Positions 51,201 through 64,000 of a stretch of 64,000 nucleotides of DNA are shown here, piece by piece. The notes below the pieces were generated by a model. That model saw nothing but the letters and a program-made list of their open reading frames with translations. It was not told the DNA's origin and did not search any database. Position numbers and translations under genes: made by a program. Numbering within the stretch: the first letter of the stretch is position 1; every line of letters begins with the position of its first letter. Where the stretch lies: NCBI RefSeq assembly GCF_000150275.1, contig NW_002060947.1:1973740-2037739 (forward strand). Reading direction: 5' to 3'. The DNA comes from Trichoplax adhaerens. Taxonomy: Eukaryota; Placozoa; Uniplacotomia; Trichoplacea; Trichoplacidae.

Positions 51201-53876
51201 AAACAAGAAACAATATAAAAATGTATATTCTAAAAATTGATTAACAAATACAGTGGACGGTCAAGTCATTCAGCTGAGAAGTAAACGATGATAATATAAT
51301 AAATGTTTCTATTTAAGGTATAATGCTAAAATTACTCAAAGATTTGTAACAAAAGCATTAACCCCAAATTTTAATTAAATAACAGCAAATCAACCATAGC
51401 AGAGCAATTGCTAGAGATATTAACGTACTTCATTCAATGCTGTTTGCTTATTATAGTATAGTATAGGTTTATTTATTGGTAAATGTCAAAATTATCAACT
51501 CCACTACTAGAATATAATGTAGAAAAACTGTATAGATTCAATCTGATTTATTCTTCCTCCTTGAGATATAATCCTTGCATCCATAACCGCGAATAATCCC
51601 AGTTTTATATCATGTTAGCTGGTTAAATTTTAAAAAATTCATTACATTGCTGTTAATCAAGACGATAATGATGATGATAACAACACTACGGCATATGTAT
51701 ATGATCCATATAACCAATCAGAGAAAACTAATTTACTATTGGATGGAAACTAAGAAAATCAATCCATATCGTTATTCATTATTGTTAAATTTTCTATTTA
51801 ATCGATTGCTTGTAGTTTAATTATTGATAGCTTATGCAATAGCATCTAGTCAAACAATTCCTTTTAAAATAAATGCGCTTCCTCTCTTTATGATGGTTCC
51901 TACTCCTTCATCTATTGATAGTTGATTAAAAAATAGTCAGGCTTAGCTAGTATTTGAACTGTTTATGCTATCCTATAGGTATGAATTCCCGTTTTTCCAC
52001 TTAATTTAAGCGTGTAGCACCTACTGTACTAATTATTGAACAAATGCTACTTTCATCAACATATTGCAACGATTTCAGATCATCGAATACAAATATATCA
52101 ACAAATTATATCCGATCTTTCATTAAATAAGGTAATTCTTGTTACAAAGTTATTTACTCTTGATTACATTCTACGAATAAGTAGATGACTAAAGATGAAA
52201 ATGAAAGATCAATATCAACACAATAGACTGTAGCGTATCATAACCGAGGTCATAACCGGAGGACATTATTGCATCGATATGCTAAGTTATCAAGCCTATT
52301 ATAGTGAATAAAACGCCTAAGTATTAGTAGAGGTTTCAATTGAGGAAACTAAATGCTTACAATTTAACTAGTACGGATATGAAAGCTAAGTATGAAAAAA
52401 TGAGCTAATCAACATAATAATTTAATGAATTCACAACATCTACCGTACAAATTTAATGTTGAATTGAAGTTACGCTGACAAAATACTGTATGCTGTGTTA
52501 TAATTATTGTTAAAAATCATGGAAGAAAATAAAATGATAGTAGATAATCCTATGGTTATAAATAAACAACTTATTATGATAGAGTAGGAAATAGTATTGT
52601 TATAAAGGTTTGTCATGTGAACACTAAATAACAATATCTTAACTTGTCATAATAAAAGACAGTAACAATTATGACGATGAAGGGGTGGAGTAGTAGACGG
52701 AATAATGACTAACGTCACGATATCTTGAATAAAGTTTTGAAAAATAATTCTAAAGATAGCAGAATATGCATCAAGCTAAAGCTGTAATCTTACACTGTAG
52801 GAATGATTTCTTGTGATTGAGAAATCATTAGCTTACTCTTCTGATCTACTCGCCTGGCTATAATTTATTATCTTCAATTTCTTATCGTTTCAATTGCATT
52901 AGTAGACTAATTTAATTATTATACTGTATTCTACCCAAATCCTTCTTTATTATTTAAGCTGATATTTATATCTGTCTTTTATTGCTCTAATCGCATACTA
53001 AATCAAAAATCAAGGAAATCAATACAATCCTTGGTAGAAGAACAATTCTTTACAGTATTTTTCAAAATAACTCAAATTATATCAAGATATCTAAGAGAGC
53101 ATTAGATTGAGTAATACTGTATAGATATTTCTATTTATTGTAACAGAAACATTTGAGAATAGTCAGCCAATATATTTTCCTATCGATAAAATGCCTAGAA
53201 ATTTTATCAAATTAATGACCGCCCATCAATATTAGTAGTGTTCTTACTACATCATGCATGAATGCATGTCTATAATCATGATGATAAGAATGCAATAAAC
53301 ACTTTGACGAGCTAAAAATTATTAACATTAACTCTACAACCGATGTCACGTAAATATGCTTATACGTGGAAATTACTTTCTACAATACTCGTACATACCT
53401 GAAATTGTTTGCCTATACGATATTATCAGTTCGATCTTGTATCGACTACGCTACTAAACAGCAAAGATCAAGCTCAGCTTAATGCAATTGACTAATTTCA
53501 AATAACTAAATATGCATTGCTATACAGCAACAACTCTCATCATAATGTGATATCGCTTACAGTATGTAAGAAAGTAATGAGTGGATATATACAAATACCG
53601 CTATGCGTCAATTTGTATATTAACAGTCTATCATGATCGCTAGACTTCAACTAAATATTGCTTTATAGTAACAATAGGCATTAGTTAAACCTTGCTTTTA
53701 GTCTGTTTTAGTCACTATAAAATAGATTGAATCCTGTAATTGATCTATTTTTGATAAGATGTTGTCTACAACATAGCATAGCAATGAAGAAAATGTGGTA
53801 TTGACCGATCGATATTAAAAGTGTAACTAACCATTTTTATATTATTTAAACTTTTGATCATAATAATTTTAATTGA

Positions 53877-53921
53877 TTGACTGATTGATTGACTGATTGA
53901 TTGATTGATTGATTGATTGAT
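53877..53921. repeat. GATT microsatellite
   Basis: A run of tetranucleotide units (GATT with a few GACT interruptions). Reading it on the minus strand gives a meaningless NQSI-type peptide, so apparent frames across it are not genes. Confidence 0.9.
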
Positions 53922-56859
53922 CGCCAATACATAGAGTGATAACGTTATAAGATGGCTATATAACAATAACAATTGTTATTTGTAACAAATTAATATTTAC
54001 TGTAATCATATTTGACTGTTAGAATTAAAATACAAACGTGATAGCTAGCCATCAAGACGGTAAAGTTCATCACCATAATAGCATGAATTTCCTAATGGGT
54101 AGTATAATTTTAGCCATTTATAAACTTCTTCTCATCAATATTGATTAGAGATAGACGATTAAACTAAAGGCATCTGTTGTAGTAGCTAGTTTACAAGTCG
54201 TTGTAAAGCTATGCTGGTCAATTAACTCCATTGGTTGCTTACTATTCTATCCATTATGATCTTAGCAGTCGCATGGATTATTGGCAAAAGATTAAAATTG
54301 ATAATTGATCCTAATATCAACTTGGCAATCAATAGTCACCTATATCGCCATAGCCTTTACAGAAGGTAATATTCTTCCATTTGGTCTAAAGTGAAATAAT
54401 ATAAAAACCAATCATTAAAACAATATTGTAATGATAAGAATGCTCGCTAATAATAGTAGACAAAGAAAGAATGTACATGATAATTAAAGATGGTAGAAAT
54501 GAAATAAATAATAGAAATGATAATATTCAATCCTTTATCAATGCGATAACATTGAAAAAAATTTTGACACAAAAATAGTAAATAATGATTCATAGATATG
54601 ATTGATGATAAGCAGCTCTATCTACAGTAAATACAATCAATTCGGCCATCAACTAGTCATCGTACTGTATTTCAATCAATTAGACTACAAAGGAAACAGA
54701 ATTATCGCTTTAAAATACATTCTGTAGCCTAAAACAATTTAACGATAACCATTAAAGTTCAAAAGTAGAAAAATTTAACGGTAAGAAAATATTTAATACT
54801 GCTTGCAAGGATGAATCCAAAATCTACTAAAGACGTAAAAATGGAATAATCGCTATTATTAGTACAATCTAAAAATACTCAAATCCCCTGCTAATTAGTC
54901 GACTGTCTGATCGTGCAGGCTAAAAAATTTCAAGCTAAAAATAAAATGATATTAACATCAAATGAGAGAAGAAAAATATGAATATAATAAATGTCTATCT
55001 TCAATCAATTGATGTGAATGCTTAGCTGTTATTTTATTTTTTCTAGCCTTTTCACTTTTAACTATAGGTATTTTAGCAGTTACACTTCTTAATGTAAATT
55101 AATAGGGAGGAAATATAAATATCATAACCTATGCAAATGGGATTGAAAGATCAATATAGCACAAGATTAAAATTGCCATAACATTTGGCCTATAGCGCGT
55201 ATTGTATTATAATTAACTCATGGAATGGCATTGCCTAATGTTATCCATCCTTCATCTTACCTCCTATTGATAATTTTTATTGAATCAGATTACGATACTG
55301 AACTTTACCATTCTACAGAATATACCGTGCACTTATAGCAATATCTTATGGTTGATTTAGAATAAAATTGTAAAGTATTAAGCCTATATTAAGTATTATC
55401 TTATGAGTAGCTAGTGCAAAGAATACCATAATCTCTCATATCTATCATCATATGATGCCTTTAATTGGATCAGATTATTACAGTTAACTCGTGCATCATG
55501 TATATCAACCGTTCAAAATAATACCATACTTGATTGTAATGAAAGTTTAATAATTATAATATGTAGAGTTATACTACTTGTGCCTTACATGAATTGACTT
55601 TCTAAACTAGTTGTGCTTTACCTTGATATTAGCTATACTACGCGTACAGTGTTATTTCTATTAATACCTCATAATGTAGCATAAATTTATTGAGCAGTTG
55701 AGTACCTAGCTAGTCAATTTGATAAACTTCTATATGTACTCAGTTCAAGTAAAAATTGAGCGATCACATATCACAGCACGTAGTTATTGCTTATTACTTC
55801 CTCGTCACGCATTGAACTATTTTAGCTTTATGCTCTTTTGTAATAATAATGCTGTTGCAGCAGTGCAATTTCTTCAATTAAAATGCCTAATCTTGATTAC
55901 CACGTACCTTCTTTAGTCAATTCGATAAATAATTCATTCACTAATTAATTAATACAGTCAATACAAATGGCTAAGAGCAAAAGAAGATTAGACCAACAAT
56001 ATTAGCTAGAGTAATTTACACTGAGAGCTGCAGCAGTTGTTACGAGGAATCAATATAATCGATTTTCAGTTACATTTATCGTATAGACAATACTGTGGTA
56101 AGAATATATTAGTTATAGAGTCATTCAGAAATAAAGAGTTGATTAAGTAATTTTAGATAATAAACTGTTATTCATAAAAGTAATATACAGCATTAGAAGA
56201 TATTGATAACACAATCTTATTAGTATTACTATTTATAAACGCCAAATTATACACGTCCTTGTATCCAACAGATCGATGCTATGAAAAAATGTATACCACC
56301 TGACTGAACACAGTCTTAATTATGACGCACAGCTTTTTTATCAGATCAGAAATTTTGAATTTGTATTACTAAAAGCTAACTGCGATGACTAATACTCATG
56401 CCTTTGATGATGGAATTGTATATCCAATTATCAAATAGCCTAAGCGAGCAATGATCTCTTGGTAAACGATGACGATCGCCACCGAGAGGATATTAAAATA
56501 CAACCCTCTAAATAATTCTCAGTTTGATTACTGATATCACTGTTTATGACTCAAAAGAAACAAGAGTGGTCTTGCTGTTAGAGAGAATTGCTGACTAATT
56601 TTCTTACTTTACATAAGACAGCAATCTTTTATTACCCAGTATTGTAATAGTAATTTTAAGGACTAAATTAAATCGATCAATGTTATTTACTACGTTGGCC
56701 GTTGCATGTTAGCACCTAATCAGTCTATTAATACAAGGAATAAAATGTCCAAATATAGTATCAATCCATGATAGAAGAAGTAGACTTTCACACTTATCGT
56801 CTTCCCTGCTTAGTTAGTAATGTATATGAGCCAGAAGACTTTCCTTACAGGTTATGAAT

Positions 56860-56892
56860 GAATTAATTAATTAATTAATTATTATTATTAAT
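56860..56892. repeat. AATT/ATT simple repeat
   Basis: Short run of AATT units followed by ATT units in non-coding sequence. Confidence 0.85.
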
Positions 56893-58520
56893 TTACTCAT
56901 TTATTTAGTGTACAGGCAATGTTGGGATTTTAGTATGGATATTTTTTTATAATTTAGTCCAGTAGATCGATAAAAGTGGACGTTATCCATTCACTATGAT
57001 CGAATATCTAGCCAACGTAGCAATTCAACAACCCTAGACATTATTCTACATCGATTGCAGTGGTTACTTTGCTATCAAAGTAATATCGCAACTCACTTGG
57101 AATTGAATAGTCCCACTATTGATCAATATTGTATGCTTCTGTCAAGATAGAAGAGAATGGATCGATATCCATTGCTCAAAAATATTCTACAAGCTTATCA
57201 TGTCACTCTATGGAGTTGATATTGGTTATCATCATCATTCAATCTATTGCAAAATATCTAAACTTATTTCTAAGTAAAATTGTCATCCTGCTGTTTACAA
57301 CTGGTGAAAAAATGATCATGATGACTGGAAATACAGTACTTTGCGATAGATAGATCATCAATAAAGCATATACAATCAGCTTGATATTGACGATACACAA
57401 TTCCATTGCTAGCAGCCCCTATCCACTAGCAGAATATCATCCGTATTCATTGAATAGTACGATGTTTCTCCTACTCATCAAGTTAGCAAGATTTTACTTC
57501 TATTCCCCATGGCGCCATTTTTTATCTTCTTGACAGTGTAAAAGTAGCTAGAGATAAGTTGATAATAAACACGATATGAAGCTGAAACAAGAGTGAAAAT
57601 AGAGAGATTGACTATACCATGATCAACATCAATTGAAATCGAGTCTATCCCATAGTCTGCATGACCCATTAGCAACAGTATGCTAAACAAGTGTGCGATC
57701 AACGTGTTTTCCAATTGGCTATTGTCTTCGACTACAATACAAGTACAATAGTGAAGACAATAGCTATTGTCTAGCATTGATTATGTATCAAACGATCGTT
57801 TTACTATCGATTCACCTGCAGTGGATGAAGCTGGCGTGTGTCACGTTTGTTTCAAATCATTTGTATGACAAGATGGCCTAGTGCAACTGTTTAAACATGA
57901 CTTGTCCAACAATACAAGAGAGAGTCTTTTTAACTGATAGAAAAAACTTATGAGTACAGTCATGTAATCCACATTGTATTGACTTCAATTTAAAGGATCG
58001 ATTTGACTGGACTCACTGGATCGAATAGAAGCATGAATGATGAGCGGAAATTCTCTCCATCCAGAAATAGTCGAATTATCCATTGGATTATTTCGATGTT
58101 GATGAACAACATGAAACTTAATATCAATCCTTTGCTTAACATTAAATTCTATTTTGTGTCATCCACACCAGCTGGTAAATTGGACCAGCACCGCCATGCA
58201 ATGAGAAATTGGCATACGATCGCTTTTAACCTGACGCCAACTAGCTTGAAGCAATAGTAGTATCAGCCTAGGCCACCCCCACTGTCTCTCCATCAGCCGT
58301 CTGATGATGAAATATTACAATACCTTGTACTGTAGTCAAATGATCGCCAAGATAAACAACAAGAAGAAGAATAACATCAATCTCAATGCCGGCCCGACCT
58401 TCCCCAAATCCTTTTCAATGCTATCAGAATATAACAGGTGCAAATACAGGTGCCAATCAACTTGATGCCTTGCAAGCAATTTGATTGCAAATCTTATTCA
58501 AGTATTCACCTTCGATCGGC

Positions 58521-58530
58521 TATATATATA
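58521..58530 (+). promoter_or_regulatory. candidate TATA box of the POU gene
   Basis: TATATATATA lies about 90 bases upstream of the proposed POU start codon at 58620. This would allow a start site about 30 bases downstream and a short leader. Such strings are frequent in AT-rich DNA, so this is only suggestive. Confidence 0.3.
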
Positions 58531-58619
58531 CGAGTTGATGACAAATTGGATCCACATTGAAGCATTTTGCATTGCGTTGGACGAGCTCAGCTACGGTATT
58601 TCATTCATTGGATCACAAC

Positions 58620-61600
58620 ATGAATCAACATACTTTTGGCAATACTGAAATGATTCTCAAACCTGAGAATACTTATAGCCGTTATGGAAGTGTTGTACCT
58701 AGGCCATCGGAAAGTTACGCTAATATTAATCCAAGCATTAATGTAAGTTATTCCAACTTTTCAACACATTTCAATTTAGTGGTTAATTGCTTTGTTACTC
58801 GTCTAATTTTTTAAACCCCCTTTGACCTCCTTTATATTCATATTACCGACAACCACTTTTCTGGTTTTTTTCTTGCAATCTACTAACAGATCATAACGTA
58901 TAGATTGGTGTACAGTTTGATATTGCTACAATGATAAGGATCTTTTTCTGTCTATCTTTTGTCAAATTCACTTTCTTTTTAAAAGTATACATTTTCCTTC
59001 TCTTTGATTGTACTATCTCTCGCCATCTACCTATCTCCATTACAAAGATAATCTAATCCAATGGTTTTTTTTTAGATTGAAATCATTCGTTATATTCTCT
59101 ATTTTATTATCGTTAGATAAAAGATCAGCAATTAATAATCTTTTCTACAATTTACCATCTCTAATTGTATCCATCTACTGTCTTCGATCATTTCAAATTT
59201 CGACTTTATAATGCACTTGAGGATCAAATTGTAGTATCAATAGTACAATTGTATTCAATACATACACTTATTACTATCTTGATAGTATCAATATTAATTT
59301 ACTGCTACTTACTGCGTGCAGTATATTTACAGCTCTTTTCATCCAGTTAGAAAAATTAATCCATAAATGAAACTATTTATTGAGCTAAACGAACAAAAGT
59401 GCAATCGAAAATCAATACACGCGGTCGATAGAGCATAGCATCAACATCGCTGTCATTACTATACACTCCAATTTAAAAACTAGATTGAAAATGAATCCTC
59501 TCTATTTTTGATGTACTTTTTCAAAATGAATCTACCCTCTATCTTGCCTCTATTTACTATATATTAGAATAAAATCACATGCCTTTATCCAACCGAAATT
59601 TTAAGCATACTCTTAGTGAATTGTTACACTGGATACTGTATCAATTATTTTAATATCGATACGAATATATCAAACTAGCAGTTGGCTACTTTTCCTTTAA
59701 CTTTATCATCATAGGATAACACCTAATTCTTTTACTAGAAAGTTTGCAGAAAAGCTAACTGCAAGTATCAAACATCCAACATTTTTCTGATGCAACATAT
59801 AGACAACAAACTGCAGTTGATTACAACAAGGTTCAAAATTAACTTTTCGTGGGTGCGACCGTAAACTCAGTCTGATGAGTCAGTAGATATCGGATAACTA
59901 ACCAACCCTTTATCTTAATAAATACGTCCTGACTATACATTATGCTATATAGTAAAGGGGAAGCTCGATTACCATCATCAATCAATCAATCAATAACCCA
60001 TCCAACATTATTTTGAATTCGTTTTTTTTTCAGTCCTTTAACAGCACTACCTTCTTTTTTCTTTCTGCAAGAACATGAACTATGACTAGTAAAATATAAT
60101 CGTTCCTTTTAACATCTGCACTAAAACGAGTTACAGACAAATAAACTGAATTTTTTGAAGGGATATTTAAGGCTAAAGATCAGCGACTAACTCATTTCTC
60201 CTGATAGATAGATTAGTGATCGATGTTCTAGTTTAATTTTAGAAATATATTTTAAAATTTCCATTGATTCTAATTCGTCACGTCGTTGTCAAGCCTTGAT
60301 CTTCAATTTATTATCGAGTGTAAATACACGGATGAACACTATACACTATCAAGTCAGCATCGATATCAAGCCTTTCCCAACCCATTTCTATTTCTTGTCA
60401 TTTTCCGTAAAAATATTTTTTCTATTAATATCAACGTTTGAAAACAAATTCATTATATCGTCATTAATCGTGTCAACTGCTATCAACTTTATGTTGACAA
60501 CCATCGTCTACTGCCATGCTTTTTTATTATCCTTTGATAATTTTAATACAAGACAGCATTTAACGGTCGCAATTAAAATTGATGATAGTTTGTCTACTAA
60601 TCGTCGCCTCTAATAAAAGTTGCGTATTCTCGACGTTAATCATGATACAATGTAACTTAGTATAGAACCCCAAACAACAACTAACCACTTGAATTTAACT
60701 GATATTGTTCTCCAGGTTATACTGTAATTAGGTCCCATAGTCGCACTTTGATCAATGCATAGAACTATTGTACTATTCTTCCATTCTTATTGTATATTCT
60801 ATTCTGCTATTTTTTTGTTACTTCATTGTTTGACTGGTTTTGGCATTTTATATTGATACGAGCATATCAGTAAAATTATAAGAAAGTTTAGCATCATGTT
60901 ATGATGGACATTTTCCATCATAAAATGAACGATAATATCCGTCAGTTTGCTTATATTTTGCCCCTTGTTGATTTCGATTTTTTGTATTATTGCTTAGAGT
61001 CAATTATAGAACATTACAATCATTATTTGTCCCCTAATAGATAAGGATACTCATATAAACAAAAGCGAAAGCGATCAATAACACAGAAAATGATACTATA
61101 TAACTTTAGAAATATTCCGATAGTTTGACTGAGTAAGGAAAAAGATCGATTATCAATAAAAAAGAAAGAAAGAGGATAATTTCAAAAACTTGGTGCTTGT
61201 ATTAAATGGATAAAGAAGCTCAATAAATATAATGTTATGAATAATTTCATTGACGTGTAATTGACGACTAACTTGATACTGCTATTGACGAGCGGGATAA
61301 ATAATGGTTTTAACTTTGGTTTCTTTACTTATTCTTGTTTTGTCTGATCCCTTTCCTTAATTGACTTATTTTTCTTCGCTAACTAAAGGATTAGTTCAAA
61401 TGTATTAATCGATGTTCGTGATCATCCTTCTTATTTACCAGTCTTGCAATAAATTTAGACTACTTTCGTCGTTGGTATGACAAAATATTCAATTCTATTG
61501 CACCACTGATATTGTCGAACTAGCTTAACGAGTCTAATTTCTATATTTTCTCTCTGGTAAATGTTATAAAATTAGCAATTTAGTTTACCATTTTCAATAT

Positions 61601-64000
61601 TATTTTTACTAATGAAGTGCATCCTATTTTTTTAAACAGCAATGATAATAAGTTTCATTATAGCGTCTATTGATCAGCATATAATAGATAGTAAAGAAAT
61701 TAGAGATAGCTACGCCAGACTAAAATTGAAATCAAATTAGAAAATTTCTCTTTTTAACTCTTCCTAAGTTTCTTCCTATAGACCAAATACAATCAAGAAA
61801 TAGCCAAATGTTTGAAAAATGACCGTATTACATTGATAATGAAAACTGCTTCGATCTTAAAGATATCACTTATTGAATACTAAGATGAGCTAATAAAAGC
61901 TTGCTATCGCATCCAACCCCACGATGGTAGACACATTTAAGAGAAATAAACCCCTAATGAAACACTTAACAATATTCTGATGTCTTATCCTTCTTTCCAA
62001 TTCTATCATTACTTAAATAGTAGTTAACATTTAGATATTTTTGGTAGTAACTACTGGGCGTTAACAGTCGTTGCAAAGTAGGGCAGTGTTTATTCTACAG
62101 TACGATATCTGATGCCGTGGAATTATGACCGTAAATATATTTCTTTCAAAATGCAAATTATCCCAATAGCTTGCGTCTATCCCATTCTAGAATAAAAGAT
62201 GATTTTGTCCGTTTTCAATAAAAACTATAGTAATCTTAAATTTAAGCGCCATATTTTCAATTTCATGGACTAAATTCGGCATGAATATTTAAACATTTCG
62301 TGACTTTAGTTTTACACCATTGACTAATAATCCTTTATTTCTGGCTTTAAAAATTTTGAATATACAACAAGAGATCCATTTTCTTCAATATGTTGAATTA
62401 TTATTGCCATTAAGTTTATTAATTATATACAATAGCAGTCTTCATTCCTTTTTGTAGTGTAACTGTTGGTCGATACATGATATTGCGTAAGTGGATCTTT
62501 CTGTGTTAAAATTGATAAACGTTACATATACTTCTAGCAGTTTTTTTTAAATATTCATTAACTGTATGAAAGGCCACTTTTTTCTACGATAATTTATCAT
62601 TCAAATATACGTTATAAAAAATTCGATTTACCTGTAGATACTCATAAGCTGCATCTAATTTTAGTACAAGTACATTATTATGCAAAATTATTTTCTATAA
62701 TTTCTTACACAGTGAATAAAAACATTCTATTGATGTCGTTATTCCTATACTAATACTGAAATTGATAAGTAATCTATGACTTTGTATAGTATACCATATG
62801 CTTTTATTTCACCTTATTTTATTAAATGACTACAATCATGCTTTATCATTGAAACTACATAACAAATTCATGGTAGGATATGCAATAGTTTGGGACAATT
62901 TTAAAACTTAATTGGCATTTTATAAGCAGATTTTAAACGTCCGTGTAGAGCCTACTTTAAATCATTCCAAGCCATATAAATTACTGATTTTTCCTGCATT
63001 AATCATACTAGATAAGTTATCACTTCATGTGAATAAAAGGATGAAAACTTTCTATTTCGCAGAATTATTTATTTTCTAAAGTAATTGGAGTGACCTTCTT
63101 TCTTGTAATCTATCTATCCAACATATTAATATTATCATATGCTGTTATTTAATGAACTTTCAAGAGACTCGGCTAAACAAACAAGAAATGATCTAAACGC
63201 TATCATTGAAAGATAGAAGTTTGTGGTCAACTCCCATGTAGTAGATTAGATAATCAGTATCATTCGTGTGAGCTAATCTAATTCTCTCAATCAATCTTTC
63301 TAATCATATCTGTTATTAGTATCTCTTGTTATTTTATACGACCTTTATCGTTATACTTTTTATCGACCTTGACCTTGATATCATAAATTTATTTCAATCC
63401 TATATTACCTACACGAGGTCTTAGAATTAATTAAACATAATTCAACTAATTAAAGACAATTTTTTAAATATTATTTCATGATTAGACTGATGGTAATCCT
63501 TATTTAAAACGTCCTGAGCAACATGGCCCTGGACCTATCAGGACATTACAATTTGATCAATTTCGCGGGCCTGATCATTCCAAGCATGATCGACGACATA
63601 TGCCTTGCCATTTCACTACCGATCAATTTCAAGCTCAACTAGGTGCAACATTTAAAGATTCAGCTCTACATAACATGGTACATCATAGCCTCCTTGATCC
63701 TATGCGTAATGATGGCGCTTCCAATATGATTTCCATGCAAAACGACTCCCAACAATCGGATATCGAAAATGAGCGTTTGGGATTGGAATTGTTCGCTGAA
63801 AATTTCAAACAACGACGGACTAAACTGGGGGTAACACAAGCCGATGTAGGCGCTGCTTTAGGTAATTTAAAAATTGCTGGAGTCGGTTGCTTAAGTCAAT
63901 CAACTATTTGTCGCTTCGAATCGTTGACATTAAGTCATAACAATATGATGGCATTAAAACCAGTCTTGGCTGCATGGCTAGAGAAAGCAGAAGAAGTTTA
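58620..64000 (+). CDS. POU4: POU class IV (Brn3/Unc-86-type) transcription factor, partial
   Basis: The second exon (63486 to the window edge) encodes a complete POU-specific domain from 63765. It has [38 protein letters not shown] and [15 protein letters not shown], ending with AAWLEKAEE. The pairing of [10 protein letters not shown] with SLTLSHNNM is characteristic of class IV. The linker and homeodomain must lie beyond 64000. Upstream of the domain the exon encodes a His/Gln/Asp-rich region of 93 residues. The first exon is inferred at 58620-58742 (41 residues from MNQHTFGN to INPSIN). It has a consensus donor GTAAGT, phase 0, matching the phase-0 acceptor at 63485; the intron is 4.7 kb. 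The vertebrate N-terminal POU-IV box is not obvious. The protein binds octamer-like DNA in the nucleus and in other animals specifies sensory neurons and hair cells. Identity of exon 2 is near certain; exon 1 is moderate. Confidence 0.85.
58743..63485 (+). other. proposed first intron of the POU gene
   Basis: 4.7 kb of AT-rich sequence between a GTAAGT donor and a GATTAG acceptor, the longest intron proposed here. Small open frames within it show no family resemblance. Contains a short ATCA repeat near 59977-59993. If exon 1 is wrong, this is upstream intergenic DNA instead. Confidence 0.5.

Larger units (their letters stand above)
39289..58500. other. 19 kb gene-poor AT-rich stretch
   Basis: No reading frame longer than about 85 codons here resembles a protein, and I could not build a spliced gene on either strand. 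AATAAA at 39304-39309, 16 bases after the copy 3 stop, is a likely poly(A) signal. Simple repeats are present: GATT units around 53877-53921 and AATT units around 56860-56892. The stretch lies between the ATP7 array and the start of a POU transcription factor gene, so it may hold distal regulatory DNA or untranslated exons. I see no direct sign of either. Confidence 0.45.

Noticed and set aside
53766-53972. 68-codon minus-strand frame with NQSI repeats
   Set aside because: It is a translation of the GATT microsatellite.
59868-59900. CTGATGAG resembling a hammerhead ribozyme core
   Set aside because: The GAAA half of the core and the expected flanking stems are missing.

Overview
The window is AT-rich nuclear DNA from an animal. 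Protein-coding genes are cut into many short exons joined by GT-AG introns, and I rebuilt them by splicing frames at consensus sites and comparing with known families. The gene set is metazoan: a flagellar TPR protein (TTC29), an iodothyronine deiodinase with an in-frame UGA, copper-transporting P1B-type ATPases of the ATP7 type, and a class IV POU transcription factor. Base composition, small introns and this gene set suit an early-branching animal, with a placozoan as my best guess. The species is an inference; nothing in the window proves it.

Layout. 397-2993 (-): TTC29, nine exons, 462 residues, with an RFX X-box-like palindrome about 0.2 kb upstream. 4617-5363 (-): a single-exon deiodinase of 248 residues in which codon 121 is UGA (selenocysteine). 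5364-7880: non-coding, with two tandem duplications and a complex inverted repeat. 7881-16008, 18098-26473 and 29635-39288 (all +): three tandem ATP7-like genes. 39289 to about 58500: a 19 kb stretch with no gene I can support. 58620 to the window end (+): a POU class IV gene, cut off inside the second coding exon just after the POU-specific domain.

The ATP7 array is the centre of interest. Copies 1 and 2 each splice to exactly 1297 residues from 21 exons with the same phases, and both keep every catalytic motif (CPC, DKTGT, SEHPL, GDGIND). Copy 3 keeps the same splice pattern over its 18 exons and an unbroken 962-residue frame. However, the phosphorylated Asp of DKTGT is Asn, CPC is YPC, SEHPL is SEHSV, GDGIND is GNDSSD and TGE is LGE. 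It also lacks the N-terminal metal-binding domains 1-4. Copy 3 therefore looks like a maintained pseudo-enzyme of the copper-pump family rather than a broken pseudogene: every reading frame and splice site is intact while the catalytic and metal-ligand residues are gone. Its location next to two apparently active pumps suggests a regulatory, chaperone or sensor role, which is inference.

Most of the remaining sequence is introns and intergenic DNA with local tandem duplications, several of them inside ATP7 introns. One is a decayed copy of part of a metal-binding exon.
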